From contig OU342822.1 of assembly GCA_910591455.2 (NCBI GenBank), forward strand, positions 17,087,154-17,151,153: 64,000 bases of DNA. The letters are read 5' to 3'. Both the position numbers and the translations under genes were made by a program. Each line of letters starts with the position of its first letter. Within the stretch, counting starts at the first letter, position 1. This DNA is from Pholis gunnellus (taxonomy: Eukaryota > Chordata > Actinopteri > Perciformes > Pholidae). Positions 26,246-42,713 of this stretch are shown piece by piece. The notes beneath the pieces were generated by a model. It searched no databases and was not told where the DNA came from. It saw only the letters and a list, made by a program, of their open reading frames with translations.

Positions 26246-27716
26246 TACCATGCCACCTTACAACAATTGCTATTTTCTGTTGAAGTAGTTAAATGACCGC
26301 TACAAACTGTTCAATGTTTACTCTCAATCAATCCCCGAGGTCCCACCCTAACATGCTCAAACGCAGGAACAGGAAAGTGAGACGTTTACTGTGCATGCAT
26401 ACAAGCCGTCCGGAGACGAGGTCGGATCAAGAGACATAATTGAAAACATCTGTGTGGGTGACTATGCGCGGGTCTTTAAAGCCTTAATATTTTTCCAATT
26501 TATTTCATTCTGGCACATCAGACCGTTAGCGATCCGTCATTTTATACTGAAGCATATGACAGCAAACTTTCATTTTTATAGCCTCTCCTTTGAACTTTGT
26601 CACATCGGCTGGCATTTCATCAATACAACTTGACAGCTCTCGCCTCTCATGCGAAGTCTCTCAACCGTCAAAAAGTGGACACTGGGCTAACTCAACCTGA
26701 CCGCAGGTTAATTCTGCAGATTAACAATCCCCTGCAGGCGTCTTGCATAGAACTGCTGATCCCTACACTAACATTAGGTTTTGATCCATGGATGATCTCG
26801 CACAAGCTGTCACTGGCGGTGGTTGTGTTGACTTTTACGTCTTTGCAGATTGATACAGATTTTTTTTTTCTTTTCTTGTTTTTTTTCTGTCCCATCGCAG
26901 ACAAGCGGATGATCTCTCCAGGTTTATGAAACGGACACATGGCAGATAAGGAAGAGACGTGCCTCTTAATGAGTGAGTGGCCCATGCTATTTGCCTGTGA
27001 TTCAGCACAGATTAGTGTGATTACAGTGTGACAGCTGTGTAATTACATGCGACGCTTCCAACAAGAGAGTAGATGACATGTTTGAACAGCTGCAAACGGT
27101 GACTTTGTCCCTCTGTCACTTCCCCGTGTATCACTCGGTGGGTGTGCACATGAATCTGCGTGTATTTGTGTTCACCATTTAGTGCACAGGGGATTGTTTT
27201 GCGAGACCTTGTGCCATGAGAGGTACCGGTGTCGAAAACAAGGGTAAGTTGTGGTTGTACCTCCCATTACAGATGTTTTGTCAGATTACCAACCGTTCAC
27301 GATGCCTCCGAAAATCTCGTCGGCTAACATTTCACTGACAACATTCGACTTGTGATCTTCATAGTTTAGGGTTTGCTATTCTACAGATATAGATTTTAAA
27401 TACAGCTGCCCAAAAGTGAGTCAAAGAAGTGATGAAATGCAAAGCAATACAAGTTGAAAGCATGACCGTTCGCTTCAGCTCAGCCAGCAAAGTAACGCGG
27501 GTCCTCCCTCCATCTACCTCGCTCCTGTAGTTATGAATATGATTATTTCTGTTTGGTGCTATTCTATCGATTATTTTCACATGAAACGAGGTGTCTAAAT
27601 AAAAATGAATTGAAATGGAAAGCCGACTCGACTGCGATATGATACATTAATGATTCACTGAATTTGTGATTCATTGGGATTGCTCGGTCTAAATTTCCCC
27701 AGTTTCTACCCGTCCT
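26246..27716. other. intergenic, nothing recognised
   Basis: T-runs near 26861-26887. No gene supported. Confidence 0.5.
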
Positions 27717-27745
27717 CCGCCTTCTGCATGTCAAGCAGAAGGCGG
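27717..27745. other. perfect 11-bp stem, 7-base loop hairpin
   Basis: CCGCCTTCTGC at 27717-27727 and GCAGAAGGCGG at 27735-27745 are perfect reverse complements around the loop ATGTCAA. The stem is GC-rich inside plain DNA. It is shorter than a microRNA precursor and lacks a downstream T-run, so it is reported only as structure. Confidence 0.8.
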
Positions 27746-29124
27746 CTGACAGCAGCCCACCTCTCTGGGTGTAGCGCTCAGGTTTTTATTTAATACAGTC
27801 ACGCTACGAGGGCATCCCTTTGGATTTACAGCGCTCATGCTGAATGTAACAAACGGCGGCAATAAACAAGAACATGAAAATATGCGACGGGTTTTTAGAG
27901 GTGAAAGTGAGATGTGTAAACTTAATAATCACCTTCTGTGAACTCATTTTCAGGATCACCGTGAGCCTCTTCTAGTAATACTTTCTTCTCAGTTCTGCCT
28001 TCTATCGGGTGAAGAATCTTTCAGCACAATTACCCACATAATCAGACTCTGTAACAAATTTTCTTCTTTATTAAATTATTTCTTAATTCCGTTTAAAGAT
28101 GATCACAGCCCCACAGTCAAAATAATTTAGCAAGAGTTAATTAATTGAAGAAGAAAATGAGTTCCTTGCAGTATGTTTTTAGGCTGGTAGGAATTTAGAT
28201 GCTACCCGAGGAAACGGAGCTCGAACAGGCCTTAAACGGTTGAACCAATCTTCCGCTGCCTCTTACATTTAAGGAGCGATTAAAACAGCATCTTAACCAA
28301 AGATGTAAATGATGTTGTACTTCCTGCAACAACTAGCAGGAAGCCACTTTGAGTACATCTACAGCAGGACTTCATCATATAGCTACTTGTTTTTTTTGTT
28401 TGGTACTTTCATTTATTGATATTCTCGGCTCTATATTAGTTTTACAGCATTAAAACCGTTGATGTGGCACTTTCCTGGAGCGGTGAGGTTTCTCTGGCAT
28501 TTTGGTGACTCACCCTGTGCCGAAATAGAAGAGCCACGCAGCACGGGGGCGAACCGTTGGCAGCTCGGAACAGTTTTGGTGTCTGTGTTCGCAGCATTTT
28601 GTGGCCAGCCTGTCTGGTCCAGGTCAACGGGGCAACACGTATGTGTTCTGTGCTTTTTTTTTCTTCTTCACTTTCATAGGTGGAAACAAACCATCCAACA
28701 TAACAAAAAAACTCTTTCTACTTGTAATTAGCTTGTCAGTTTCATTTTCACTATACATTCATCAGCCGGTAGACACATCTAAATATACAGCAAAAATACA
28801 ATTCCGTAGCAATTATGCCAATAATACCAGCAAGGCAGAGTAAATATTCCCATCTGTTCTTATCAGCATCTCACATCCAACATCGTGTTCAGATGATGAA
28901 GTCCCGTTACAGCTACCTGAAGGTGACAAGCAAGTTTCCATCTACAGTCTCTAATTTGAGTGACACATATTGTCACCGTCTGGTTATGCATGCCGGATGC
29001 ACTGTGGTGGTTAACTTGATTAAATCATGCACAAGCGCACCAGGCTGCTGCGGAACAAAGACGCCAACACCTGTGCTCTGGCGTACATCTAACCAGCCAT
29101 TATGTTTTTTGAAGTTGTCTGTCC
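27746..29124. other. intergenic, nothing recognised
   Basis: A somewhat GC-richer patch lies at 28470-28630, in frames of at most 90 codons without known motifs. Confidence 0.5.
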
Positions 29125-29390
29125 ATCCGATCCATTCTCGTGATATCTCAGGAACGCTTTGAGAGAATTTCTTCAAATTTTTGCACAAACAAACACTTGC
29201 AATCCAGGTTTTTTTTTCGGTCACTATTACCTCACAAAACATGTTTTGGGCCATAACGCAAGGATTGGTATGCTAATTATGACAATTTCACACAATTATC
29301 GAATATGATAAAATGATGAAGTGATGAAATTTTGGAGAGACATGGATGTTTACTGCAACATGACTGCTAGTTGTCATGTTAAAAGTGAAA
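29125..29390 (+). repeat. abundant percomorph interspersed repeat
   Basis: Carries GTGATATCTCAGGAACGCTT, GAATTTCTTCAAATTTTTGC, CCTCACAAAACATGTTTT and GATAAAATGATGAAGTGATG in that order, a highly familiar repeat of spiny-rayed fish genomes. The usual middle part, with repeated GGTCAAAGGTCA, is deleted here. Not coding. Confidence 0.75.
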
Positions 29391-30844
29391 AACTGCCAAA
29401 CCAGGTGAATTTATAATGAAATAACATGAATAAAACAAGTCGTGTGATGCAAGTTTGTTGTAGCGATCAAGTCTGTATTCAAGACCCTTTTTTTAAACGA
29501 CATTTTCAACTAACACCTAGAGCTATAGTGTTTGCTTAATTAGCTGGCTAGCTAGCTACTATAGCTGGTTAAATCCCAGATAAATTGTCATTTTTGACAG
29601 CAAAATTGACGGTTTTCAGCTAAACAATATCTACCCTTGTCTGAAATCAAGGACCCATTGCTTGAAAATGTACTAAGAACTTTGAGTGGGGAATCTTCCT
29701 GTTCTTGTCTTTGTAAACTGTAATGTGCTGTCTGACAACTGAAAGCCTGGCAGGCGTCGCAACGGTAATTAAAAGTGACGGTGCTTAGCGACGGTCAATC
29801 AAAAATCCTCTCTTGCCTTTGTGTCACTTGAGTCTTTCAACTCCATCAGGTGACTGTCAGTTAGTGTGACTGCAAACAGGAGTTTGTCGTGGGGAAAATC
29901 ATCAGTCAACAGAATCATCACACATTTTAAAGTATTACAATCTGGAATGAAGCGGAAGACTAACCGACAGACATTGCCAAACATGTTCTTGGTAGAATAT
30001 TGTGCCGTCATGTATATTTGGGAAGCTGCGACATGTCCTCAAACCTCCGAGGAGATGCTGGTCCGGACTTTTTGTTCCAGTGAAAGATGTTTTTTTCTCC
30101 CGTTTGTCCATAGTTAACATTTTTCTCACTTGTTTGAACCATCTGTCTTTATTTATCGCACAAATTGTGACTGACTTCTCCGTCTGGATGTGGCATCTTG
30201 CAGACTGTGATCATTTTATGCCCGCAATCTGTCCGGCCAAGTTGTGACAAGCATGATGGCTGATGTCTACTCTCTGTTTGGTGTGGATTTCTGTGTATTT
30301 GTGCTTATGATAAATGCAAACACAGTTGTTATTTGCATCCATAATGGAGATGCATGGCTGGATGTGTAAGTCTGTCAACGCAACAGCAGAAAAAGATCCC
30401 TTCTTCGCTGCATACTGTCTTTGCCAATCCCCCTCTGCCACATCAGTGCTTTGCTGTCTCTTGTTAACCTCCTCACACAGCGCACATCCCCCGCTCTCGC
30501 TTCTCTTTTGCAATCATTTCCTCTTTTTTATTTTTAACAGGAGATAGGCAATTGCCATGATGAACCCTTTTGTAATCCGGAGCATGTTCTTTTTTCTTTT
30601 TTTCTAGCTCTGGGGCTTTCAATGATAAACATCCTGTTGTCCTCACACTGTCTTGGGTCACAGAAAGCAAACAATCATTTCACAAAAAATAAAAGGTGTT
30701 GATGTAAAACAGATGCAATCATACCCGGCTGTGTCTGGCTCTGTCTTTATACTCAAACTTTGGAAGGAAAAAAAAAAATGTACTGACTTTTTTTCATAGA
30801 TTAATACACATGTTGGTCGATACTCTGACAATATGTGGTTGATG
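29391..30844. other. intergenic, nothing recognised
   Basis: Several TAGCTGGCTAGCTAGC-type words near 29540. Open frames up to 100 codons without known motifs. Confidence 0.5.
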
Positions 30845-31760
30845 GCCTTAAAGGGGACATATGCTTATTTTCAGAGTCATACTTTTCAGGTTCAAAATAC
30901 TATGTATTTTGGGTTTACACTATCACATAATTTTCTGATTATACCTGTAATCACCCTCTGTCTGAACCGCTCCATTTTAGCGCCTGTCTCTTTAAACCCC
31001 CCCTCCCAAAAAATGCCCAATCTGCTCTGATTGGCTTGGGAGAAAGATATGGTGCACCTTTCCAAGAGCGGTTGAGAGGGGGCGGTATATTCTAATGAGC
31101 CCACACGTGACATAAGCTGCTTTCACACAGTCTGTTCAAGGCGGGACTGCGGGGAGGTTTTCATTCGGGATGCCCCTCGATACCCGGTTCTAAACGAGAA
31201 CCGTAGTAGAACCACAGTAAATACCCGGAGTATTAATACGTTTTGGAGTCGACGCTTCTGCTATCGGTACTTTAGAAGTTACGGAGTGGGAACTCTGCAC
31301 AAACACATCTACTGTTGCCGCTCAAAAAAGACTATTTGTTTACATACGAATATTAAAGCAATGTTGATCAACCGTCTTTTGTTTCTCACAAAAGAATCGA
31401 TAAGAGTATCGATAAGGAACCAAACCGATACGTATCGATAATAGTATTAGTATCGATAAAATCCTAATGATACCCATCCCTAGTTTTCACAGAGTCAATC
31501 CGACATCAGTAAAAAGTGACAGCCAGCACGACAGAACAGGTGTGATATTTGAATGACCTAGTGCACCCAAACTTTGGGGAGATAAAAAAAAAAAAAAAAC
31601 TAGCAGCATTTAGCGGCTAACCTACAGCAACAGAGGATGGCAGAGAATTTGGGAGTCTCAAACACTCAAAAACCAACACTCACTTCCCCCCGCCAAGTTG
31701 CTTTTCCAACGTGTATGTTATACGTCACACTAGACGTCGATGTTGTTATGTTAAACGTCA
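30845..31760 (+). repeat. percomorph repeat, interrupted by a younger hAT-like MITE
   Basis: The left part (30845-31156) has TTAAAGGGGACATATGCTTA, TTAGCGCCTGTCTCTTTAAA and CAATCTGCTCTGATTGGCTT, a well-known percomorph repeat. The right part (31491 to about 31760) has GTGATATTTGAATGACCTAG and GGATGGCAGAGAATTTGGGA, which I take to be its continuation. The two are split by the element at 31165-31482. The right boundary is uncertain. Confidence 0.6.
31165..31482 (-). mobile_element. hAT-like MITE with 8-bp target duplication
   Basis: 318 bp. The right end reads in reverse TAGGGATGGGTATCATTAGG; the left end is TCGGGATGCCCCTCGATACC, so the termini are short inverted TMGGGATG repeats. Flanks GTTTTCAT (31157-31164) and GTTTTCAC (31483-31490) match at 7 of 8 positions, the duplication length made by hAT transposases. 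The interior is rich in ATCGATA/TATCGAT words and has no transposase. Confidence 0.82.
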
Positions 31761-35079
<3,319 letters not shown>

Positions 35080-35790
35080 TAGCTTCTGAAATAAATAATA
35101 AAGTTATGCAGCTGTTCCTCGGGCGTAAACGAGGAACAAAAACATTTTCCTCATTATGTTATGTATTATTTCACCCATCCGCTATCAATCAGAATGCTAA
35201 TTATTATGACCCGACCCGCCCGCGGATATAACTCCAATCTACGCATCTCTGATGCACAGATCGATGGAGCTTACTAGATTGCATTTAACTTCAGTTGTAC
35301 TTTTTCTGTATTTTCTGTTACAAATTAAATGATCGATGGATAACATAAAAAACAGACATTTTGGTTTATGCATAGAATGTAACTACTTTGTTTTTTCCTG
35401 TTTTTCCGGCTATTATATTTCCCGGATAATGGTTTGGATGCATTTTCCCAGGAATTCGGTTTTCCGGGACTGAACTCTACTCACTGTCTCACACACACAC
35501 ACACACACACACACACGCTCCCTCTCCCTTTCGACCACACTCGATAACGTCACTGGCTGCTGGGCTTGCAATAGCTGGCAGAAACCCGTTTGTCTTGTCA
35601 CCCCAATGGACACATGAACTTCCTAGTAAACAAACACAATGTGCGACTCTTCCCACTTCCCACCTCTACTGAAACCTGATCCGTTTCATGTTGCCGCCCT
35701 CGGCACAGCCTGCAGAGGCTCCGTTCGTCCGTTTGTGAACAAACACAGTATTGTGTTAATCACGTTGTCATATCACCTATCACCAATGCA
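35080..35790. mobile_element. degraded DNA-transposon-like region
   Basis: Has GACCCGACCCGCCCGCGGAT followed by ATCTACGCATCTCTGAT, then TTTCCCGGATAA and AATTCGGTTTTCCGGGAC motifs, word combinations I associate with hAT/ZBED-type fish repeats. No intact ends or transposase were found, and boundaries are rough. An (AC)n run at 35490-35516 sits inside. Confidence 0.4.
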
Positions 35791-36422
35791 GTACAAGCTG
35801 GATTTTAGCTGGACCAGATTCCCGCAGTTACACATTCACACCTGGAAGCTGCCCAAAACAACCACATGTCGGATCCGCCGGCCAGTGAGCAGCTGTTGAG
35901 GTTAAGGGCACCAGAGTGGTGGTAACGAGGGAGGAACCGGGGAACTGAACCGAAGCTCACGTCTCTAACCTTTGGACACCACTGCCACAATAGGCCTATA
36001 AAATATTAAATGCTCCTTCATGTCATATTTCTATTAAGCCAATACAAAAGGATATGTATTAATATGTAAAAGTTCAAGGGAGTACAGGGAGAAAATACTG
36101 GAAGATATGTTCTAACGAAGATGTCTTCATGTCAGTGTTTGGGCCTTTAGCATTCCGGTTTTAATGTGACTGTGTCATTGCACTTGGTGTCCGTGTATTA
36201 GCTCTGTGGGCTTTCACAAGTCACAGAAATGTCTCCACTCCATTTCCCAAATTGTCACACACAGAGCAAGGGGTCCTCCAGAAATAATTAGTTTGTTACA
36301 TGCTGTCAGGAGCAGTAATGCAAATCAAGGTCCGACATCTTGTTACGTGATAATTTATCGATCCAGTCGGAGGAGATAACATCTCATTTACTAATGGAGG
36401 CTGATTGAACAGTAGAGAACAG
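35791..36422. other. intergenic, nothing recognised
   Basis: No supported feature. Confidence 0.5.

Positions 36423-36490
<68 letters not shown>
36423..36490. repeat. (GA)n microsatellite, about 68 bp
   Basis: GA dinucleotides with one GC interruption at 36448. Purine/pyrimidine asymmetric, so triplex-capable. Confidence 0.97.
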
Positions 36491-36493
<3 letters not shown>

Positions 36494-38870
36494 TCTTTAC
36501 TACGTTATCACAGCCTGCTAATAGAAATTCTCTCTTCCTTCACATATTGGAAAGATATTCATCGTGAGATGATGCAGTAATGCATTCTGGACAGATCAAT
36601 TCTCCTGGAAGCTTAGCAAGAATAATATGTTCTTTTGGTATATTTTTTTTGCTCCCATTTTTGGATATATGGTGTTTGAGTTTCCGCTGCCTGTAGTAAA
36701 CCCTTGTCTTTTGGCTTAAAATTACAAACTGCAGTTTTAACGGCAGTACTACAAATGTTGAGGATTCACTGAGTCTTCTCATTGTGGAAATAGGTGGCAA
36801 GTATCAGAGAGAGCTGAGCTTTAATCTCAGTCCCAGAGGTAGTTTCACCTCAAAATGTGTCTGCCAACGTGTCAGACATACATATTTCTGTTTGTTGATT
36901 TGAAACTGTGAGTCTATACTTGACTTAGGATGTGTCTTAGGAAGACTTGGCATTTTATTGCTTTTGAGACTGCTCAAAATCCTTTGTTTTCTTGTCTTTT
37001 TCCTTGAGCACTTATAAAACAGAACTGCCTCAACGCTGACTAAGGTGTTCTCTATTTGTAGTAATAGTACCGCTAGCTGCTAGCTTTATTGTACCAGTAC
37101 ACACAGTGTTATCAGGAGAGACCAGTTTATCGACGGCATGTGTTTCCATCACGGTGAATGGAGTCTTAATCCTTCTGTAGTTGGGGAAGATGGTGGTTGT
37201 ATTTTTGCATCTGAGTGAGAGCTGGAGGCAGCATGCTTACAGGTGCATCTTACTGGGTTTATAAAGAACATGCTAATTGGTAATTGACTCCCATGTGGGT
37301 AAGGGAGGCGAGAGGTAGCATTAGCATATTCTCGATAAGAATGGTGTGAACCAGGAGGGAGTTGGCTATTAGCTTTTAATCTGATAGGATAATGGAGGGA
37401 AGTGGGAACATTAAATGGAAAGGTTTGGCTTCAGCTTTCTTGAGGAAAAAAATGATTGAAGAGGAACTATATTCTTTTAATGTTGTAGCTCCTCATTTCA
37501 GCCTCTTTATGCTGTTAGTTAAAGATTCCACATTATGTTATATCTTATTGGCTGATGTTATTTACTCATATGTAAAATGTTTATCTGTAAAGTAGTAACT
37601 TGTCGCTGTAAAAAGCACAATATTTCCCTCTGAAATGTAGTGAAGGTGTGAAGTAGTGCAATGCTGAAGCAGATATAGTTTTTTACTGTCACCCACTGTT
37701 AGTGTAGATACCATCACAAACCTCTTGGTAAGTTTGACTTATTCCTCCGTATCCAGTGATGACTGGGCGTTATTCATCCTCACAGCTGTTGTTGTTTGAC
37801 TGGGATATTTCAGATTTCATCTTCATTCCATCATGGAAGAAATTCATTTTCAACCTGAATTAAACTGTAAAAAGTGAAAAGACAAATTGCTTTTCTCATA
37901 CAGTGAAACGAAATTAGACTTTCCTCACAAGAGATACAACAGCATTCGTGGTTCATTCAACTCTGTGCTATGACCCATTTATGTTTACCTGAAAAGGACC
38001 TCTAGTGTCTGTGTGAATTATGACCGGTCTCTGTCACAAGCAAAGGCCTCTGCATTTTTTATTTTTTTCAAAATCTTGTCGGGAGGAGGTTAATGTGGAT
38101 GATGGATGCTTTTTTCCCTGTGTCCTACAGAAAGTCAATGTTTTCTTTTCACCATATCCGGGAGTCTTCCACGTCTGTGACTGTAAGTCATTTTTTTATA
38201 TTCAAACCACATGTTTTCCTAAACAATAAACCTGACATAATAAATATTCTTATATTAAAATGAGGAGTTATCTCTCCGATACGTCCTCATTTTTCTACAT
38301 AAAAACCTGAATAAGGTGGCAGCTGGGCTGGAGGGAGATCGGCAGGGAGCTGAAAGTTTCTTACTTGCTGTTGGCTATATTGTATGTCATATCCAGTGAA
38401 TATTAAACGTGAGGCTCTGGCCTCCACTCATGGCGTGTGAGCACACGAGCACGCACAAAGGCTCAAAGCACTGTTCATTGCAGTATTCTCCGAAACGCCA
38501 GAGGGCATACAAACAATATATTCTGTGAAGAAGCAAGAAGTCAAACAGTGTTACTGGCAAAACGCCATAAAACAAGGCGGGAGGAATTGTAATGAACTGT
38601 AAACGCATAATCTCATATTCATGGCCTACTTAATTGCCTTTTATACAATCCTTGTAAAGTAGATGTAAAGTAGATGTAAAGTAATAAATGTCTCATAATG
38701 AAACAAATATCATGGCATATCATCTCAATCTCATTTGGCTGGCAAAATATTTATTAAAACGTAATCGCTTAAGACCTGTTAATGTGTTATGTTCACAGCT
38801 TGTTTTGCTGCCCTTGTGTGGCTGAAAAATCAAATAACGCATAAACCAACCAGACCGAATCTCGAACAAG
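36491..38870. other. intergenic; small tandem repeat
   Basis: At 38653-38684 the unit TGTAAAGTAGA is repeated about three times. No gene supported. Confidence 0.5.
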
Positions 38871-38892
38871 CCCCCCCCCCCCCCCCCCCCCC
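38871..38892 (-). repeat. C22 homopolymer
   Basis: 22 consecutive C (G-run on the minus strand); i-motif/G-quadruplex capable and error-prone in assemblies. Confidence 0.95.
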
Positions 38893-39557
38893 GACTATTG
38901 CATGCGCCTTCTAGCTGCTTTAATCTGCGAACATTCTCCAACCAAAGCCCCAGAGTGACGCTCTTTGCTTTCATGTCCACCGGAGCATCGTCTTTGCTTC
39001 TCCTCGCTCAGTTTCTTCCTCTCTGTCTGTATCTGGGTTTGCAGGGGGCGCCCCCGCTCTGTCCTGACACCCTGACCCCTCCTTACTACGACGCTGGCAC
39101 GGCTCTCCCCGTTGCCTCGGTCGACAAAATGGCAGAATAGTTCTGTGCCTTGGGGTATGCAGAGATCAAATAGCCACAATTCAGTGTCGTGGAACCGCAA
39201 AAGAGGCGGAGTGTGTCACCAGAGGTCTCCCCAGAGCACACTGTGTGCCAGGATGAAGAGGCTCGCTGATCACTGACTGATGAAGGTCTCAAGGATGACA
39301 CCTGTGCTTCTCTCATTGACATCAGCTATCCCACCGACAGCTTTGGTGGGAACGTGCTTTTTGTGATTTCCCCATCCTATTCAGGCGTCTGTAAGAGAAG
39401 AATTTTTGCAGTATGAAGTTGTTGCGGGGGTTGTGCGATTACAGGACCTTGAATTACCTTGCTCATATTCTTTGAAACAATGTCTGGCATGTTTGGGAAT
39501 AATAGCAGAAAAGTGACTTTGTTAATAAAGTTTCATCCCAACGTTTGTATACCGCTA

Positions 39558-39592
<35 letters not shown>

Positions 39593-40568
39593 AAAGATAG
39601 GAAAGAGATCATTCATGATGAGTCATCTAATGTGTGGTGTGCATGCATGAAGGGTAGTTAAAGAATGAATTTGCATTTAATTAGCCCTGGATACACATGA
39701 GCCAAGGAAGAACAAAGAACCGCCACATACGTTTTGGAATCTAGCCCCTGATGGGTCGGTGCCTGTTTTGAAGCACTGAAAATGTAATCATTGCATAATA
39801 ACACTTAGAGCGCCGCGCTCGCAGAGATGAATATTACCTCTCACTTCCAAATCATTGGCGTTGCCATGGGAATTGAAGCTTTTTGCACTCTTCAGTAAGA
39901 ATGGCCGTGCTAAATGCTTACACAAGGTACTGTTGTTGTTACATAAGAGGCACAGCCACTTTGCCGGTCTGTTTTAGGAGTTGACATGCCATCGTGTGTG
40001 TGAGTGCATCGGTACGTGGGCGGCCTGCAAACCAATCCTGTGCAGGAGCCGATCGAATCTGCACTGTCGGCACAGATGGGACTTCCTGGACAGGCAGAGC
40101 TGCTTCCCCGATTGGCTGTCGCTCTGCGTCAGTCACTCAGAGCCCGACTATCAGTCATACAGAACACACACACACACACACACGCGCGCGCACACTGAAA
40201 TAAATGAATTGGGCTTTGGAGAAGTCAAATTATTTGCAGTTTAATTGCAAAACTTTCATTCAGAGAGTTACCCCAGAGAATGGATCGGGAACGGTTGCCT
40301 GAGCCCACAACTGTTCCGCAGCAGCAGTTTACTTGTTGAAATGTGAGAGGCTCATTAGGCCTAGGGTTCCCTGATGAGACAGTTTAATTACATGCCATTG
40401 GGACTTGTGCAAGTGGTAGAGCTGCCATTACAACTTTTATTAGCACCGTGAAGCAGCAAAACACAACATAAGTTCTTCATAATGTAATTGTGTCCGTGGC
40501 CTTGCAATAGTCTGCTCAACAGTATGGGTCACACACACACACACACACATACATGCATAGATACATGT
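38893..40568. other. intergenic with three CA microsatellites
   Basis: CA runs at 39559-39588, 40164-40195 (with a CGCGCGCG end) and 40530-40549. No coding signal. Confidence 0.6.
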
Positions 40569-40607
40569 GGCTTTTATTTTGTGAAGCTCAGGCTTTTATT
40601 TTGTGAA
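40569..40607. repeat. 17-bp direct duplication
   Basis: GGCTTTTATTTTGTGAA occurs at 40569-40585 and exactly again at 40591-40607, period 22. A small local duplication. Confidence 0.85.
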
Positions 40608-42713
40608 ATCCATGCACTACATGCAAAGTACACAAATCTACAGTAAATAAAGGGGAACAGTTTCAATTCAACACGACAGGGCAGAGAGAAGACTGTTCGG
40701 ATTTGCTTGCTTGCATGTAGCATGTGTGCATTGTGTGCATATACATGGCCTTCTAAAGTCCTCATCAGACGGAGCGGGTTTTAACAGCCTGTGGCGGCTT
40801 TGTGCAGTTGTTTACAATTAGAGTGAAGGGCGTTGTGCGTTGCTGAGCGCATCACGTTTTCACGCTCCATGGATTTTCACGCCCTGAACGCCTCGAGTTG
40901 AAAAAAAATGTCTCGGAGCGAAAAACCACCCGACGTCATTGATGTTTTTTGACATTGTGGTGGCCTTTGGTAGACACTCTGAGGAGCTGTATGACCGTAG
41001 TCACCATGATCCGAACAGAAAACAGCCGGCCTGGAGGTAAAAAGTGCGGTAGGCTACTTTAGTCTTTGGTTTACTTATTTTGATTCATATAAAGTGTACT
41101 ATTAACTGTTTGTCAATTTAAAGAAATTTGCGAGCGGGCGTCTTCAGCAAAAAGAGGCAGGGTGGCGTGCCTCGCGTTTTCAATAGCCAATGACTCTATT
41201 AGGCTCTTATCAGAGAAACACCTCACAAGTGTTTGCAAGCTGATCTCCGGTGCCACAGGCAGTTTGACAAGCAGCCACCCAGAGTGCTCTGTGCTGCCCC
41301 CATTTGTAGCAGATTGTCCCCCTGCCTTGTCTCTCACACCCTTCAGTGCAGACCTTGTGTGGTTGAACCCTGAGCCGTACCTCTGAGCCTGCTGGTTTTC
41401 CCCACAGATGAGCTCCTTGAGAAAAGCTTTCTCATTTCCTACCGCGGTGGAGCCTTTTGTTTCCCTGCGGCCCCAGCGGCCTCTTTAGCATGCAGATGCA
41501 ATTAGCTAATGTCACCGCGCAGGAGGGCTGATTCAGACCCCTTCCTCTCAGCTGGAGTCGCTTAGACATTGCAATCCCAAGAAAATCAAATTATAGAGCC
41601 ATTAATTTGTCTAGGTAATCCCGCCTGTCTGCTGCTCTGGAGAAGTAATCTCCCAGGACTGCGTTCATCAAGTGTGTGATGCCAGCAGAAGTGAAGCATT
41701 ATCTAATTAACAGGAGAGGACGGAGCGGCTATAGGAATTACATCTGGCCTGAATCACCTGCCAACTGTGGTGACATGCAGACAAAGTTGTGTGTATATGA
41801 TTCTGAAATATCATCTACGCAGATGAACCGCTAATGAAAGGTCCTGAAATTTAAATTGGCACTGACTTGATACTGTGCACAACTGATGTTTCCACTGAAG
41901 GACTTCACACAAACATCCATGAATGTCTTTTTATAAACACAATTGGTCAATAGTGTAGTGTCGGCAAGACAGGAACAGACGCTTTTTGGGTGTGTCTTGT
42001 ATATTCAAGACTTATTAGAAAGGAAGCAAACCCTCACAATGTCACCGCCCAGTATTTGCCCATTTAGATCATTTGTACTGTCGTAAGTGCACCGGCAGCA
42101 GTTTATGCATGTTCTTGTTCTGCTCATTAATAGAAGGGAAATTGAAAGCTTGAACTAATTAATTCATTGTTTGAGTGAAATTTAAAATAGTTCGTAGGTG
42201 AAATAAAGTCTGTGTTCCTCTTATTTAAAACAAAGTTAATTATGTAAAAGCAGGTAAATTATAAATCACTCAGAGCAACAATAATCAGATAAGATACTTT
42301 TTTTTACCGGGCTGTCACAATACATTTGTGCTCACCAAGTTAATTGCTGAGATTTGGGAACGTGTCTACAAAACAAAGTTGGCGCAAGAAACATGAGCAG
42401 TCAGATACAGGTTCAAATAAACCGCCAGGTCAGCAAAAATAATTTAGAGAGAGAATGAAGGCAAACTGAAATGACACAACAAACTGCGTGTTGTAACCGA
42501 CTACGACGCTTTAGATAATCTGACTAAAACTCTGATCATCCACACATTTGTGCTCGTTTTTCACATAAATTAAAAATAAAGTAAAGTATTTCACACAAAG
42601 CAAAATTGCAATGACTAGTCTGATGTTTTGGATCTTGACACATCATCAGGTAGAAAGAAGCGTGTTTTGCCACCGTTAGCTAGCTAATGTCCCCTCCAAT
42701 GCAGTGACACAAA
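40608..42713. other. intergenic; possible regulatory stretch 41470-41760
   Basis: The 41470-41760 part is free of simple repeats and has several TAATTA/ATTAAT homeodomain-like sites, e.g. near 41500, 41600 and 41704. Whether it is conserved cannot be judged here. Confidence 0.4.
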
